Assembly: GCA_017517035.1 (NCBI GenBank)
Contig: JAFXAN010000044.1
Coordinates: forward strand, 1-41,970
From: Clostridia bacterium
GTDB lineage: Bacteria; Bacillota; Clostridia; Oscillospirales; CAG-272
Length of the DNA stretch: 41,970 nt
Direction: 5' to 3'
This document shows, piece by piece, positions 18,801 through 26,840 of the stretch; the stretch's first letter is position 1; each line of letters opens with the position of its first letter. Below the pieces are notes generated by a model that was not told the DNA's origin, searched no databases, and was given only the letters and a program-made list of their open reading frames with translations. The position numbers were made by a program, and so were the translations under genes.

Positions 18801-19429
18801 GCAAAGTCTCTGAGATACTGGTCATTCATAGGACCCATAATTGTCTTAAGAGCTGTGCCTAAGCTTTTTTCATTCTTTGCCCAATGGTCAGGTTCGGGGT
18901 GAGTCTTAATCGGAGTTTCTGCGCTATATACTCCACCTTTCAAAATAAGTGTTTCAATTTTAGCTTTTTCAAATGTACGGTGATTTGCAACGCCCAAGAC
19001 ACCTCCAACATTGCTGAAATCAGCCGCGCCGGGGATATAAGCATTACCTTCAACCACAATCTCTTTGATTCCGCTTCCATTGAAAACCTGAGTATTTACA
19101 GTGGTCACACTTGCAGGCATAGTAACCTTTGTAAGAGCTGTCATCAACTGAAAAGTACCATAACCCAAGCTCTTTATTTCGGATGATCCGTTTGCTATAA
19201 CAGCTTCCTTTACTGCTGTGTAGAATCCGCTGCCAAAGCCTGCACGAATATCTGTTGGAGTTGCGGTATCACCATTTGCTGTGAGTGTAAGAATGTTTGT
19301 TTCTTCATCATACACCCAATTTACCTTGTTTGCGACGCCTTCTGCTGCCGATATCGACATAACGAGCATCGGCATAACCATGCAAAGGGTCAAAAGCATG
19401 GTCAAAATGATTTTAACTGTCTTTTTCAT
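15818..19429 (-). CDS. Secreted BspA-type leucine-rich-repeat protein
   Basis: A 1203-residue protein with a signal peptide (MKKTVKIILTMLL start, hydrophobic core, Ala-rich cleavage area near residue 29) and AAAGGAAT upstream. The body repeats a unit of roughly 150-200 residues: a W-x-Y-D/N-E-x-T-K-x-L-T-I strand pair, then BspA-type LRRs with phrases such as F-x-x-L-T-x-L-K-x-V. Several units end in a segment like YLRDFAATNGY-x-Y-VPYGK, which recurs in the CE7-dockerin-GH26 protein, so the two share an ancestor. Residues from about 960 to 1203 form a distinct C-terminal domain I do not recognise. There is no dockerin, LPXTG or membrane anchor. BspA repeats usually mediate binding; a role in holding substrate or enzymes at the surface is inferred from context. 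Confidence 0.8.
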   Translation of the reverse strand: MKKTVKIILTMLLTLCMVMPMLVMSISAAEGVANKVNWVYDEETNILTLTANGDTATPTDIRAGFGSGFYTAVKEAVIANGSSEIKSLGYGTFQLMTALTKVTMPASVTTVNTQVFNGSGIKEIVVEGNAYIPGAADFSNVGGVLGVANHRTFEKAKIETLILKGGVYSAETPIKTHPEPDHWAKNEKSLGTALKTIMGPMNDQYLRDFAATNGYDYVPYGKIGEGTAWTYDEATKTVTIYGNGTESALDALPSADVELLKDAKYLIVRGDIKSIAADAFAGLTNLTDVIFEGNVPTAENDPFGGITVAFHITHTAVVPETGYWADKTANSYTGEYVGTYTGDAQNNTWKYDVRTKTLTISNTATTGSFHTGTAATGGWDAYKTEIEHIVLSGRFQRITKAAFAGHTALKTFTMPKSVLQIITNAFDDCTSLDTISVTGEAIVPGVANLLHGQVSAGGDWNGIQINTANGNQTFTDTAIKGIILPTGFNLTLVKESLPKNLENVIVKYGDTVTAEAQKAFCDANGYNFNYYGEDASKTFIWMYNEDAKTLSICGTGAVSSISLPIGTDAEKIVIGEGITALSTDVFAGLTALKNVTFEGNAPATEGNPFGGIADLTVTIALDATGFEDTWYGYPVSYPSFEDEGTFIATENGTEEDGAWKFDISTGILYIWSNNTSKPLYLKNLSDNESSFKAFAEGDYSKYVTTVKLSNEDGSVVVNSIDGNNSGFDLVADLGLTEIEKIYFDGNILRRITNMFKGLNKLTTFGKSDTEEGTVDLAKYFIDGGAADGAFSGQDGIKKVTIPVGNIYGLPFDNVNKYSTWSNIPANHFAGMEGLCEVVLNGSTENINNGTVQENYGAYYRGTCMIGANAFDGCTALTSLTIPATAPASVTFQKSNLTVAAYTVNLFDVNTFAGSSIETLYIWNPDAAVTANYNISNVANMTIFCANDGVEATIKADAPEANVYSVFEGEGYSVRYDKKNGLRHIYNFDNTVNAKMDEYTLVEYGAMIVSVYNLGENVLTIDPSTCATTVLGSIKKPVVMNGELVGKLIEYDENGVSQFAITLVNFKAGWTDDVYSRVYAVYEDASGNRFVAYEDISSAINFYDAMVNVCQAGLLKDFVCEDVAVWNVLKTGIVGEETAVNDNVTAMLINDVTGSEGKVLVVRNNNGGVATVEDIAAAKAVLAENAEKVIALNFAPKASAPSES

Positions 19430-19540
19430 ACTTTTTAATTCCTTTCGTTTTGGGCATTGCCCATTATATTTTATCCTTTCTGGATATACGAAGAAAATAG
19501 GTTCATTTTTTGCTTCATTTGCCTTTTCTTTTATAAAATC

Positions 19541-19659
19541 GACTGCAATTTTATCAATTATAAGAGCATTTGTTATAAAGAAAGGAAACGTTTAGAAAGT
19601 TTATGAAAGGCAACACAAAAAATGAAGATTAAATAAAGGGGAACGATAAAATTGCAGTC
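19541..19659. repeat. 15-bp inverted repeat in the spacer before the BspA gene
   Basis: GACTGCAATTTTATC at 19541-19555 and its exact complement GATAAAATTGCAGTC at 19645-19659 are separated by 89 bases, in the 254-base gap between the CE7-dockerin-GH26 stop and the BspA start. A second pair, TTCATTTTTTG (19502-19512) and CAAAAAATGAA (19616-19626), interlaces with it. A TATAAT-like box for the BspA gene is at 19463-19468 (minus) without a convincing -35. The repeats may be operators or form a structured intercistronic RNA. Confidence 0.45.
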
Positions 19660-19683
19660 TCGTCGTCTGAATTAATTGGTCTT

Positions 19684-22600
19684 TCAACCGTAAAGCAGCT
19701 CTCTGGTTGCCGCTTTATCAAGGAAACCGGGATTTTCTGCGTAAAACTCTTTTCCGTTACCCATTTCGTATACGGTAAGCTTAACTCTGCCCTCATCGGT
19801 ATCCCAGCTGGACCACGCGAGTGTGTAAGCGGATTTTACTCCCTTTTCTGCAAAGCTCTTCAGCATATTGCCGTAATCTGTTGCAGTAAATGTATAATTT
19901 TCTCCAACTGTACGGTTATCACCTGCACTAAGCTCTCCGTAAACGAATATCTTTCCTGAAAGAGCTGTGAGATCCTCATATGCATTTATAAGATCTACGG
20001 GATTAGCCTGAGCATCAGCGTTCGGATACCAGTCAACCGCAACTATGTCGCAGTATTCATCGCCCGGATAAACATATGTAACGGGACATATCCAATATTC
20101 ACCGGGATTTGCACGCTTTGCTACATTGGGAGAATATTCCCATATAATATTGTCAAGTCCGCGCTCATCCACAAAATATTCATACATGTCGATCCAAAGC
20201 TTCTTAAGATACTCGGCGGGATATCTCTTTGTTACTCCGTCGCTGTCCTTATAAAGCATACTGTACCAACACCATGATCCGTTCATTTCAAGGAACGGAC
20301 GCAGAATTATCGGAGCACCGTTATCCTTGAATATCTGAATGAAATCTCCGAGCTGTTTCACATATCCCCAATATCTGTTATAGGTATCGGTTCCCTCGGT
20401 AAAGAGATCCTGCCAATCGGAATCTCCATTGGGGAAAAGATGCTTGATTGAGGCACCGGGAGTGGGATTTTCCTCTGTGGGATTGGGAAAATGTGTAGAG
20501 AGAGTTATTATACCGCCATCACGCATATATTCGATCATCTGATATGCGATCTTAACTCTTCCGCTCTCAATGTTTCTCTCATTTTTAGGATAGATCATTG
20601 TTCCAACAGCGTCCCAGCCGTAAAGTGCAGCTTCAACGCCGCATCCTTCGATAAAGGCATTTACCTCTTTATCGAAAACCTCTCCTATCGCAACTGTCTG
20701 ATTCATCTGTTGACCGATAATAATTCTGCTGTCGTCATTGTAGAGCTCTTCAAGGACGCTCATCAGCTTATCCCTTGAATATATTTCTGTCTTTTCAACA
20801 TTATAATTCTTGATGACCGCAGGGATAAATGCTTTTACTTCTGTAATTTTTTCGTTTTTAATGTCATATCCCAAAAATTCAGAAAAAAATGAATTTATGC
20901 AAGCATCAAGCGTATAATAATTTGCGGAAAGAATGATATTTCCGTTCTTTACCTTTATATTATAATTGGTAAAATCGGTATTTGTGTCTTCGAGGAAAAT
21001 ATAATGTCCCTCGTATTCTGAAAGTTCTTCATTAGCGACCACAGGAAGGTTATATGATGTTGCTTTTTCAAAATTTGTTGCAAATTTTGAAAGTCTCCAC
21101 ACATCATTTTCGTTATACAGATATCCGGAAATCACATAATCCTTCAATTCACTGATCGCTATTTGGGTAAAAAAATCTTCGACTTCAACCTCGTTATCCT
21201 CGCCTGTTGCGGAATTTTGTTCCGGATCGGGATCAGGATCAGGATCGGGATCAATAGTTGGGGGCGTATTACCACCAAGGGTCACATCCCATTTTGCGAG
21301 ATACTGAGCCAAAAGTACGGCATCCTTCACATTTATTTCGCCGTCTCCGTTACAATCTGCAGAATAATCATCCACTGTAACATCCCATTTAGCAAGGTAC
21401 TGTGCAAGTAACACCGCATCTTTAATATCAATTTTTTCGTCACAGTTCACATCACCGGGAATATACATTATGGTACTGACCTTATAGCCGCACCAAGTTT
21501 TGCCAAAACCTGTTGCATTCTTATATACATTTATTACAACATTATTTTCTCCAAAAGGTTTAGCACCAGAGGGTACAAAGGGGGCATTTCCCTTAATTAT
21601 TACATTCTTCAATCCCGTAAGATTTGTGAATGCGTTTGCTCCCAGCTCTGTAATTGATGCACTCAGAACGAGAGTTTCTGCAGTAGAAAGGTAGCTTACA
21701 TCTGCGGCATTGATTCCCTCTATCGCGCCCTGACCGATAAATGTAACAGTCTTTGTTTCTTCATCATAAGTCCATGCGGCATTAGGGGTACTTGCCTTAC
21801 CGAAAGGAACAAACTCATATCCGTTTTTCTCGCAGAAGGCTCTGAGATATTCGGAACCAACAGGTCCCATAATAGTCTTAAGATTTACGGGAAGAGTTTC
21901 CTTCTTCAAGCGGTACCATTCCTCATCCTTGTAGAAATTATTAAGGATAATGGCCTTGATGGAGGTAGAACCGCTGAAAGCATTTTTATCTGCCAAAGTG
22001 TTTACGGGATGACCGTCTGTTTCGGAATTGGTCTGTCTTGAGAGATCCACAGCACCAGGAATATAAGCGTCCCCCTCAATTTTGATCTCGGTGAGCTTGG
22101 GACATTTTGCAAAGGAATTGTTATCAAACTGCACATTCATACGTGGCAGTGTTATTGTCTCAAGGAGCGGATAACCGCTAAATGCATCGGGGTCAATTTT
22201 ACTGAAATGACCTTTTATAACAACGTGCTTAACCTGATCTCTGATAGTCGCGCCCCAAGCACCGGCTGCTGTACAAGGTGTAACTCTTACCCATCCGCTT
22301 TTAAGCTCATTGCTGATGGTGAGAATCCCCGTTGCGGGGTCAAATACCCAATCAGACGGACCGCTAGCTGTAACAGTACCGGAAAGTATTATGTTTCCCT
22401 TACTCTGAGAAGAATCAGAAGATCCAACGACATCGGCATAGCTTGCATTATGTCCCTTACCCTGTATAAAGTTAAGAGTTGCATTTCCATTTAAGTTGTT
22501 ATATATAGCCTGAACACCCGACATAGGACACTTACCGTCTCCTGTGCCCGCTGCAATAAGCACATCATCTACTTCGATTCTCTTTGCGAGAAGTGCGGGA

Positions 22601-23919
22601 TCGTAATATGCAAGACCGTCCTTGTACTCGGGATGGAAATCGGACTTGATATTACCTACAGCAGTGCTGTCTGCTATATCTGCAAACCACGGAACACTTA
22701 CTCTCAAATTGGTTATACCAACAGAGTTATCACCCGAAAGGGAATTAAGTGCAGCTGCTGCAATCGAACGGAAGCCACCCTGGCTACCGCCGCTCACCTG
22801 CAGCTTTTTGCCGTTCCAAAGACCCTTCCATGCGCTCGTATCAATATCGTTTACTGTGTTAATTACGCCCTCTTCGCTAAATGCTTTGAACATAAAACGG
22901 ATAGCCTGAAGGTCGCGCAGGAACATATCTCTGAAATATACTGTTTCGGGATTGTTATTGTCCTCAATATCATTTTCGTAATCCCAACCGTATCCCTTGG
23001 TCTTTGAACCGTTATGGTCATATGTGTGGTAGGTTTCCTGGAAATGATTCACATACCAGCCTTTTTCATTATCAAGAGGTAAGCTGTGAGCATAAACCAT
23101 CATAACTGCATTATATCCACTGCTCCAAGGGCTTGGAACAACAGGATCATAAACACCGTATCCCTCAAACTGAACATCAAGCTGGAGAGAACCGGTTTTA
23201 GCGTTCTCGGGAAGTGACAGTAAAACAGAAACATAGGAGGTTTCCGAAAGAGTTTTAACATTTGACTCCACGCACTTGATGCGTATCTCATAGCACTTGA
23301 ATCCGGGTTTATTAAGTTTATCCGAAATATCGGCTATGTACTCTATCTCGGGAGCAACAGCATCAAGCTGTGCCAGCTGTCCCTTCCAGAATGTATCGAA
23401 ATTTTCAGGTTCTACGGTCGTTACATTTATATCAGAAGCACCTGCAATAGCACCGCCGAGATATTGTGATTCGATTTTCGAATGTTTAATACGGTCTCGC
23501 TTTTCATCGCTCACATAAAGTCCAACTCTGATAGCACCGGGCTTTGTAAGCTTTGTCTTCAGGGTTAAAACACCGTTTTCCGGCTTTGCATATTCGTTCT
23601 TCTTTGCAGTACCGTCATCAAACTCCATTGTATATTGGAAATACGGAGAGGTAATCTGAATGTCGTTCTCCTTATTACCGTCTCCGTCACAATCGGCCCA
23701 AAGAGTTGCGGTAAAAATAATTTCCTCATTTACTTCATACGAGGTAAGTTTCTTGTTTGTCTCAAGCTTGAAATATACCTTTTTGATCGAACTGTCATCC
23801 AAATTGATGGCTGTCAGATCTGTCATTTTTTCAAGTGAAAAAACAGACACAGCAAGCATAGACAAGATCGCAAGCACGGTCAGAACAGTTGCTAAAATTT
23901 TAATTTTATTTTTTGACAT
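19684..23919 (-). CDS. Multidomain secreted enzyme: CE7-like esterase, LRRs, dockerin, GH26
   Basis: A 1411-residue protein. ATG 23919 was chosen because GGAGAAAAGT precedes it; an ATG 12 bases upstream lacks a site. Domains in order: signal peptide (1-28); beta-rich segment (30-155); acetyl-xylan-esterase-like alpha/beta hydrolase (about 160-500) with S379 in GGSQGG, D461 in GTGDGKCP and H490; BspA-type LRRs (about 515-815); type I dockerin (about 822-877); a Pro-Asp repeat linker; the small module shared with the other GH26 proteins (about 920-1040); and a GH26 barrel to the end, with E1211 in RPFLEMNG and E1329 in VYGELSA. It could deacetylate and cut acetylated beta-mannan in one polypeptide while bound to a cohesin. 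It starts 18 bases after the preceding LRR gene. Canonical CE7 motifs RGQ and HE are altered (FEGYG, GHNAS). Confidence 0.88.
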   Translation of the reverse strand: MSKNKIKILATVLTVLAILSMLAVSVFSLEKMTDLTAINLDDSSIKKVYFKLETNKKLTSYEVNEEIIFTATLWADCDGDGNKENDIQITSPYFQYTMEFDDGTAKKNEYAKPENGVLTLKTKLTKPGAIRVGLYVSDEKRDRIKHSKIESQYLGGAIAGASDINVTTVEPENFDTFWKGQLAQLDAVAPEIEYIADISDKLNKPGFKCYEIRIKCVESNVKTLSETSYVSVLLSLPENAKTGSLQLDVQFEGYGVYDPVVPSPWSSGYNAVMMVYAHSLPLDNEKGWYVNHFQETYHTYDHNGSKTKGYGWDYENDIEDNNNPETVYFRDMFLRDLQAIRFMFKAFSEEGVINTVNDIDTSAWKGLWNGKKLQVSGGSQGGFRSIAAAALNSLSGDNSVGITNLRVSVPWFADIADSTAVGNIKSDFHPEYKDGLAYYDPALLAKRIEVDDVLIAAGTGDGKCPMSGVQAIYNNLNGNATLNFIQGKGHNASYADVVGSSDSSQSKGNIILSGTVTASGPSDWVFDPATGILTISNELKSGWVRVTPCTAAGAWGATIRDQVKHVVIKGHFSKIDPDAFSGYPLLETITLPRMNVQFDNNSFAKCPKLTEIKIEGDAYIPGAVDLSRQTNSETDGHPVNTLADKNAFSGSTSIKAIILNNFYKDEEWYRLKKETLPVNLKTIMGPVGSEYLRAFCEKNGYEFVPFGKASTPNAAWTYDEETKTVTFIGQGAIEGINAADVSYLSTAETLVLSASITELGANAFTNLTGLKNVIIKGNAPFVPSGAKPFGENNVVINVYKNATGFGKTWCGYKVSTIMYIPGDVNCDEKIDIKDAVLLAQYLAKWDVTVDDYSADCNGDGEINVKDAVLLAQYLAKWDVTLGGNTPPTIDPDPDPDPDPEQNSATGEDNEVEVEDFFTQIAISELKDYVISGYLYNENDVWRLSKFATNFEKATSYNLPVVANEELSEYEGHYIFLEDTNTDFTNYNIKVKNGNIILSANYYTLDACINSFFSEFLGYDIKNEKITEVKAFIPAVIKNYNVEKTEIYSRDKLMSVLEELYNDDSRIIIGQQMNQTVAIGEVFDKEVNAFIEGCGVEAALYGWDAVGTMIYPKNERNIESGRVKIAYQMIEYMRDGGIITLSTHFPNPTEENPTPGASIKHLFPNGDSDWQDLFTEGTDTYNRYWGYVKQLGDFIQIFKDNGAPIILRPFLEMNGSWCWYSMLYKDSDGVTKRYPAEYLKKLWIDMYEYFVDERGLDNIIWEYSPNVAKRANPGEYWICPVTYVYPGDEYCDIVAVDWYPNADAQANPVDLINAYEDLTALSGKIFVYGELSAGDNRTVGENYTFTATDYGNMLKSFAEKGVKSAYTLAWSSWDTDEGRVKLTVYEMGNGKEFYAENPGFLDKAATRELLYG
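21289..21456 (-). other. Type I dockerin domain inside the multidomain enzyme
   Basis: Two near-identical calcium-binding segments of about 22 residues lie 32 residues apart. The first has D-x-N-x-D in GDVNCDEKIDIKD, the second D-x-N-x-D in DCNGDGEINVKD, and both continue with the same AVLLAQYLAKWDVT helix. This duplicated F-hand pattern is the signature of type I dockerins, which plug enzymes into cohesin-bearing scaffoldins. Identical recognition helices suggest the two-way (dual) binding mode known from dockerins. No cohesin is encoded in this window. Confidence 0.9.
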
Positions 23920-23937
23920 ACTTTTCTCCATAATCTG

Positions 23938-26493
23938 TTACTTTTTCGGGGACTTCTTTGCCTTTATCACGAAAACAACAACCAAAACAACAACAACCAA
24001 AGCAACAGCGCCTATGATCGCAATGATCATAACAAATGAGCCGCCATCCTGCTCGGTGTTACCGGTGTTACCGGTGTTATCGGTGTTATCGGTGTTACCG
24101 GTGTTCTCGTTTTCTTCGGTGTCAGCAGCTGTGCTGTCTATTTCATCGGAAACATAGTCCTCAGTATCGGAAATGCTTGTTTCAACATCGCTTTCGGGAG
24201 CGGCTGTGGTTTCAAGTGGTTCTGTATCAGTGCTTTCCTCGGATACAGGAGGTGTGCAGGTTACAGGAGCGGGCATTCCCTTTGAAGCATCGTAGAATGT
24301 AAGTCCGTTATTTGTTGCATATGTCTCTGCAAAAGAACCGGGAACACCGTAAATACCTGTCAGATTCACGCCGAGATTCTCTTCGAAGGTTGTTTTACCT
24401 ATCTTGGCTACCGATTCATCCAGAATTACGTTTGCAACAAGATAGTTATACGCAAAAGTCCAAGCGTAAAGCTCATCCTTTACAAGTCTCAGGTCAAAGG
24501 TTCCCTCAACAGGCTCAGATCCTTCCACATAAATGGACTTCAAATTATAACACTTCTCAAATGCAGCATTCATTATTTCAATTTTATCAACATTGGGAAG
24601 CTGAACAGTTTCAAGATTAATGAACTCGGTAAAAGCATATTTTCCGATTTTATTTACATACTGTGTAATAACAATATGCTTTACGTTGTCTCTGATGCTG
24701 AACCAAGGCTGGTTCTTGGAGCCACCGCCGTAGTAGTTGGTAATATCATCGATTTCGCCTATACCGTGAACGGTCAAAACTCCCGTAGCCTCATCAAACT
24801 CAAATGCTGTTCTCGGACCGCACTTAGGCCAGCTGGGATCCATATCAACACGAATACAGTAGCTCTTTACATTGTTCGGATTGCCTGCATCCTGAAGATC
24901 AAGCAAATTCTCCTTACAGAAGCTGTCAAAGTACTCACTGTTGTAATAAGGAGTAATGATTTTTTCGAGCGAAGCAGGTAAAACGATTTTTTCAAGGTCT
25001 TGGTTTTGAGGACTAAGCTTCAATACTTTAATTTGCGTATCTTTGATAGAATTGGTAAGCTTCATTCCGGAGAAGTCTGCAAGACCCTCTATTTTTTCCT
25101 GACCTCTGTAATAAACAGTTGTCAGATTCGTGCATCTTGTAAATACTTCAGTATTCATCTGAGAAAGCTTAGGCGACAGCTCAACACTTCTGAGATTTGT
25201 CATTCCGGTACAGAAATCACCTGAAAGCTTGGAAATATAATCTCCAACAATGACGTGCTCGATTTCAGTAAGATAGCTTGCCCATCCCATCTTATCGTCG
25301 GCAAAGCTGATACGTCCGGTTTCATTATAGTTTTTTGAATTGGAAACGATCTTAAGTGTCTTTGTATCCCCATAGTATGCCCAGTATGTATCAACAACGC
25401 GGCTTCCGTTATATTCGCCTGTCATATGTCCGTGAGCAGTTGCACCGGTGGGATCAAAAGTCTCAAATACAGGAACATAAGCACTGCTTCCGCCCTGGGA
25501 CGCTCCGGAATCTCCCCCCTGAGAAGTTCCGCCCTGAGAAGTTCCGTCCTGGGAAGCTCCGCCCTGCGAGCCTCCGGCTTGAGGAGGATCAGCAAGAGGC
25601 TTTGTTCCCTCATGTACAACTTCATCGTTTTCAATGTTTATGAAGGTATATCCGTTGGCTTTTGCAAAGCTCTCAGCCGCAGAACCTATTTGTCCGACGA
25701 TTCTCGGATACTTTGACATACCCTCAAAGGTCTTTTCGGTCAAAACAGTTTCCTTGCCGAGAATTTTCAAATATGCCAACGTGTTTGTACCTGTAAAGAT
25801 TTTATCACCAAGAGCGGTTACGCCTGCGGGGATCTCTATCTCAGAAAGAAAATTATTTTTCGAGAAAGTCTCATTACCGAATTTACCTGTATAGTCAGGG
25901 TTGAATGCATATTTTGCAATGCGGTTTTCTCCGCCGAAAATGTTATTGGGAATGTCGGTAATATACTTCAAATTGACAACGCCCGGATTTTCTTCCTCAC
26001 CTGTAACATTCACCGTATCAAGTGAAAGAGCACGGTTGAATGCGTATGTAGTAAGTTTAACAAGAGTCTTAGGCACCTCAACGGTCTTGATTGAAGAATA
26101 AGCAATAAATGCTCCGTTGATCTCTGTAATGCCTTCACCTATAACAGCCTTTGTGAGCTTGGAATTGCCTACCATGTATTCTCCCCAAGGGAACACGATG
26201 CTGCAGTTTGATGTCCAAGGAGCCGCATCCGCACCTGTATCGCGGTTCTTTGCGTGCAAAACAGTATTTTTACTTCCCTTCGACTCGTCAATTGTGAAAT
26301 AAATTGTCTGTGCACCGTTTTCTTCAAATATCTCCCATTTGATATTTGTCTGTGCAACTGCACCATTATCGGGAGCCACACAATAGCCCTCAAACACAAG
26401 GGTCTTTTCGGCATAACAAGCCACCACCAATGCTGCTAAAAGCAATATTGATGACAAAGCTATGCACACACCACGGAAAAGCTTCTTTTTCAT
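23938..26493 (-). CDS. Membrane-anchored BspA-type LRR surface protein
   Basis: An 851-residue protein with AGAGGT before the ATG. It has a signal peptide (1-28), BspA-type LRR blocks (about 90-290 and 380-745), a Gly/Ser/Gln-rich linker between them (304-338, repeated GGTSQ-like units), a Thr/Glu-rich stalk with an Asn-Thr-Gly/Asp tract (about 798-813), and a C-terminal transmembrane helix (820-843) followed by KAKKSPKK. The tail lacks LPXTG, so anchoring is by the helix itself. It is the first gene after the promoter at 26548-26577 and is followed after 18 bases by the multidomain enzyme gene, so the two are co-transcribed. Binding of polysaccharide or of the secreted partner enzymes at the cell surface is a reasonable but unproven role. 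Confidence 0.82.
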   Translation of the reverse strand: MKKKLFRGVCIALSSILLLAALVVACYAEKTLVFEGYCVAPDNGAVAQTNIKWEIFEENGAQTIYFTIDESKGSKNTVLHAKNRDTGADAAPWTSNCSIVFPWGEYMVGNSKLTKAVIGEGITEINGAFIAYSSIKTVEVPKTLVKLTTYAFNRALSLDTVNVTGEEENPGVVNLKYITDIPNNIFGGENRIAKYAFNPDYTGKFGNETFSKNNFLSEIEIPAGVTALGDKIFTGTNTLAYLKILGKETVLTEKTFEGMSKYPRIVGQIGSAAESFAKANGYTFINIENDEVVHEGTKPLADPPQAGGSQGGASQDGTSQGGTSQGGDSGASQGGSSAYVPVFETFDPTGATAHGHMTGEYNGSRVVDTYWAYYGDTKTLKIVSNSKNYNETGRISFADDKMGWASYLTEIEHVIVGDYISKLSGDFCTGMTNLRSVELSPKLSQMNTEVFTRCTNLTTVYYRGQEKIEGLADFSGMKLTNSIKDTQIKVLKLSPQNQDLEKIVLPASLEKIITPYYNSEYFDSFCKENLLDLQDAGNPNNVKSYCIRVDMDPSWPKCGPRTAFEFDEATGVLTVHGIGEIDDITNYYGGGSKNQPWFSIRDNVKHIVITQYVNKIGKYAFTEFINLETVQLPNVDKIEIMNAAFEKCYNLKSIYVEGSEPVEGTFDLRLVKDELYAWTFAYNYLVANVILDESVAKIGKTTFEENLGVNLTGIYGVPGSFAETYATNNGLTFYDASKGMPAPVTCTPPVSEESTDTEPLETTAAPESDVETSISDTEDYVSDEIDSTAADTEENENTGNTDNTDNTGNTGNTEQDGGSFVMIIAIIGAVALVVVVLVVVFVIKAKKSPKK
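24052..24105 (-). repeat. 9-bp tandem repeat encoding the Asn-Thr-Gly/Asp stalk
   Basis: Six units of the pattern (A/C)(C/T)CGGTGTT in tandem, in frame, coding for N-T-(G/D/E) in the stalk just outside the membrane helix. Such a tract can change length by slippage without a frameshift, changing how far the LRR domain projects. Confidence 0.75.
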
Positions 26494-26547
26494 TTTTACC
26501 TCTTTCTGTTATTCGAGCTTGTCAGAATAACCTTTAAATTTTTCTCC

Positions 26548-26577
26548 CTTATACTATAGGAAACAATTATTCGTCAA
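26548..26577 (-). promoter_or_regulatory. Sigma-A-type promoter of the carbohydrate run
   Basis: On the minus strand TTGACG (26572-26577) is followed after 18 bases by TATAAG (26548-26553); shifting one base gives GTATAA at 17. It lies about 55 bases before the start of the first BspA gene. It is the best promoter found for the minus-strand genes down to position 1, and it faces the divergent AraC regulator. Confidence 0.6.
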
Positions 26578-26770
26578 TCATCCTCAAATTGAAGCATTGT
26601 CCAAAACTGCAAGTCAAGATATCATAGCAGAAACTCTTGCTCACACGCTGAAATACACTTCAATAAAGCAAAGATCGAAAATAATCGTTGTGCAAGATAA
26701 GTTTAACATATTTTATTTCTAATTTCCTTAATTTTTCAATTAAGTTTTTATAAAAAATAGCAAAAAACCA

Positions 26771-26798
26771 TTGACTTTTTTTAAAAACGTGGTAAAAT
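26771..26798 (+). promoter_or_regulatory. Promoter of the AraC-type regulator gene
   Basis: TTGACT (26771-26776), 16-base spacer, TAAAAT (26793-26798). Predicted transcription start near 26805 leaves a leader of about 36 bases with GGAGG at 26831-26835 before ATG 26841. Confidence 0.7.
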
Positions 26799-26840
26799 AT
26801 ACCCAAAACCATAATACCCCATCAAAAGTCGGAGGCAAAT

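Larger units (their letters stand above)
26494..26840. other. Divergent regulatory spacer between carbohydrate run and AraC gene
   Basis: This 347-base AT-rich gap holds the minus-strand promoter of the 26-kb run (26548-26577) and the plus-strand promoter of the AraC gene (26771-26798). A small perfect inverted repeat, CTTAATT/AATTAAG (26727-26733 and 26738-26744), lies upstream of the AraC promoter and is followed by T5. It may be an operator or a terminator. The stretch 26580-26720 shows no reading frame or repeat that I recognise. Confidence 0.6.

Noticed and set aside
23990..24120. CRISPR or other array in the 9-bp repeat area.
   Set aside because: Units are 9 bp, contiguous and in frame, coding for a stalk; there are no spacers.
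24036..24302. Plus-strand frame with repeated CYRCYR residues.
   Set aside because: It is the antisense reading of the 9-bp tandem repeat in the LRR gene.
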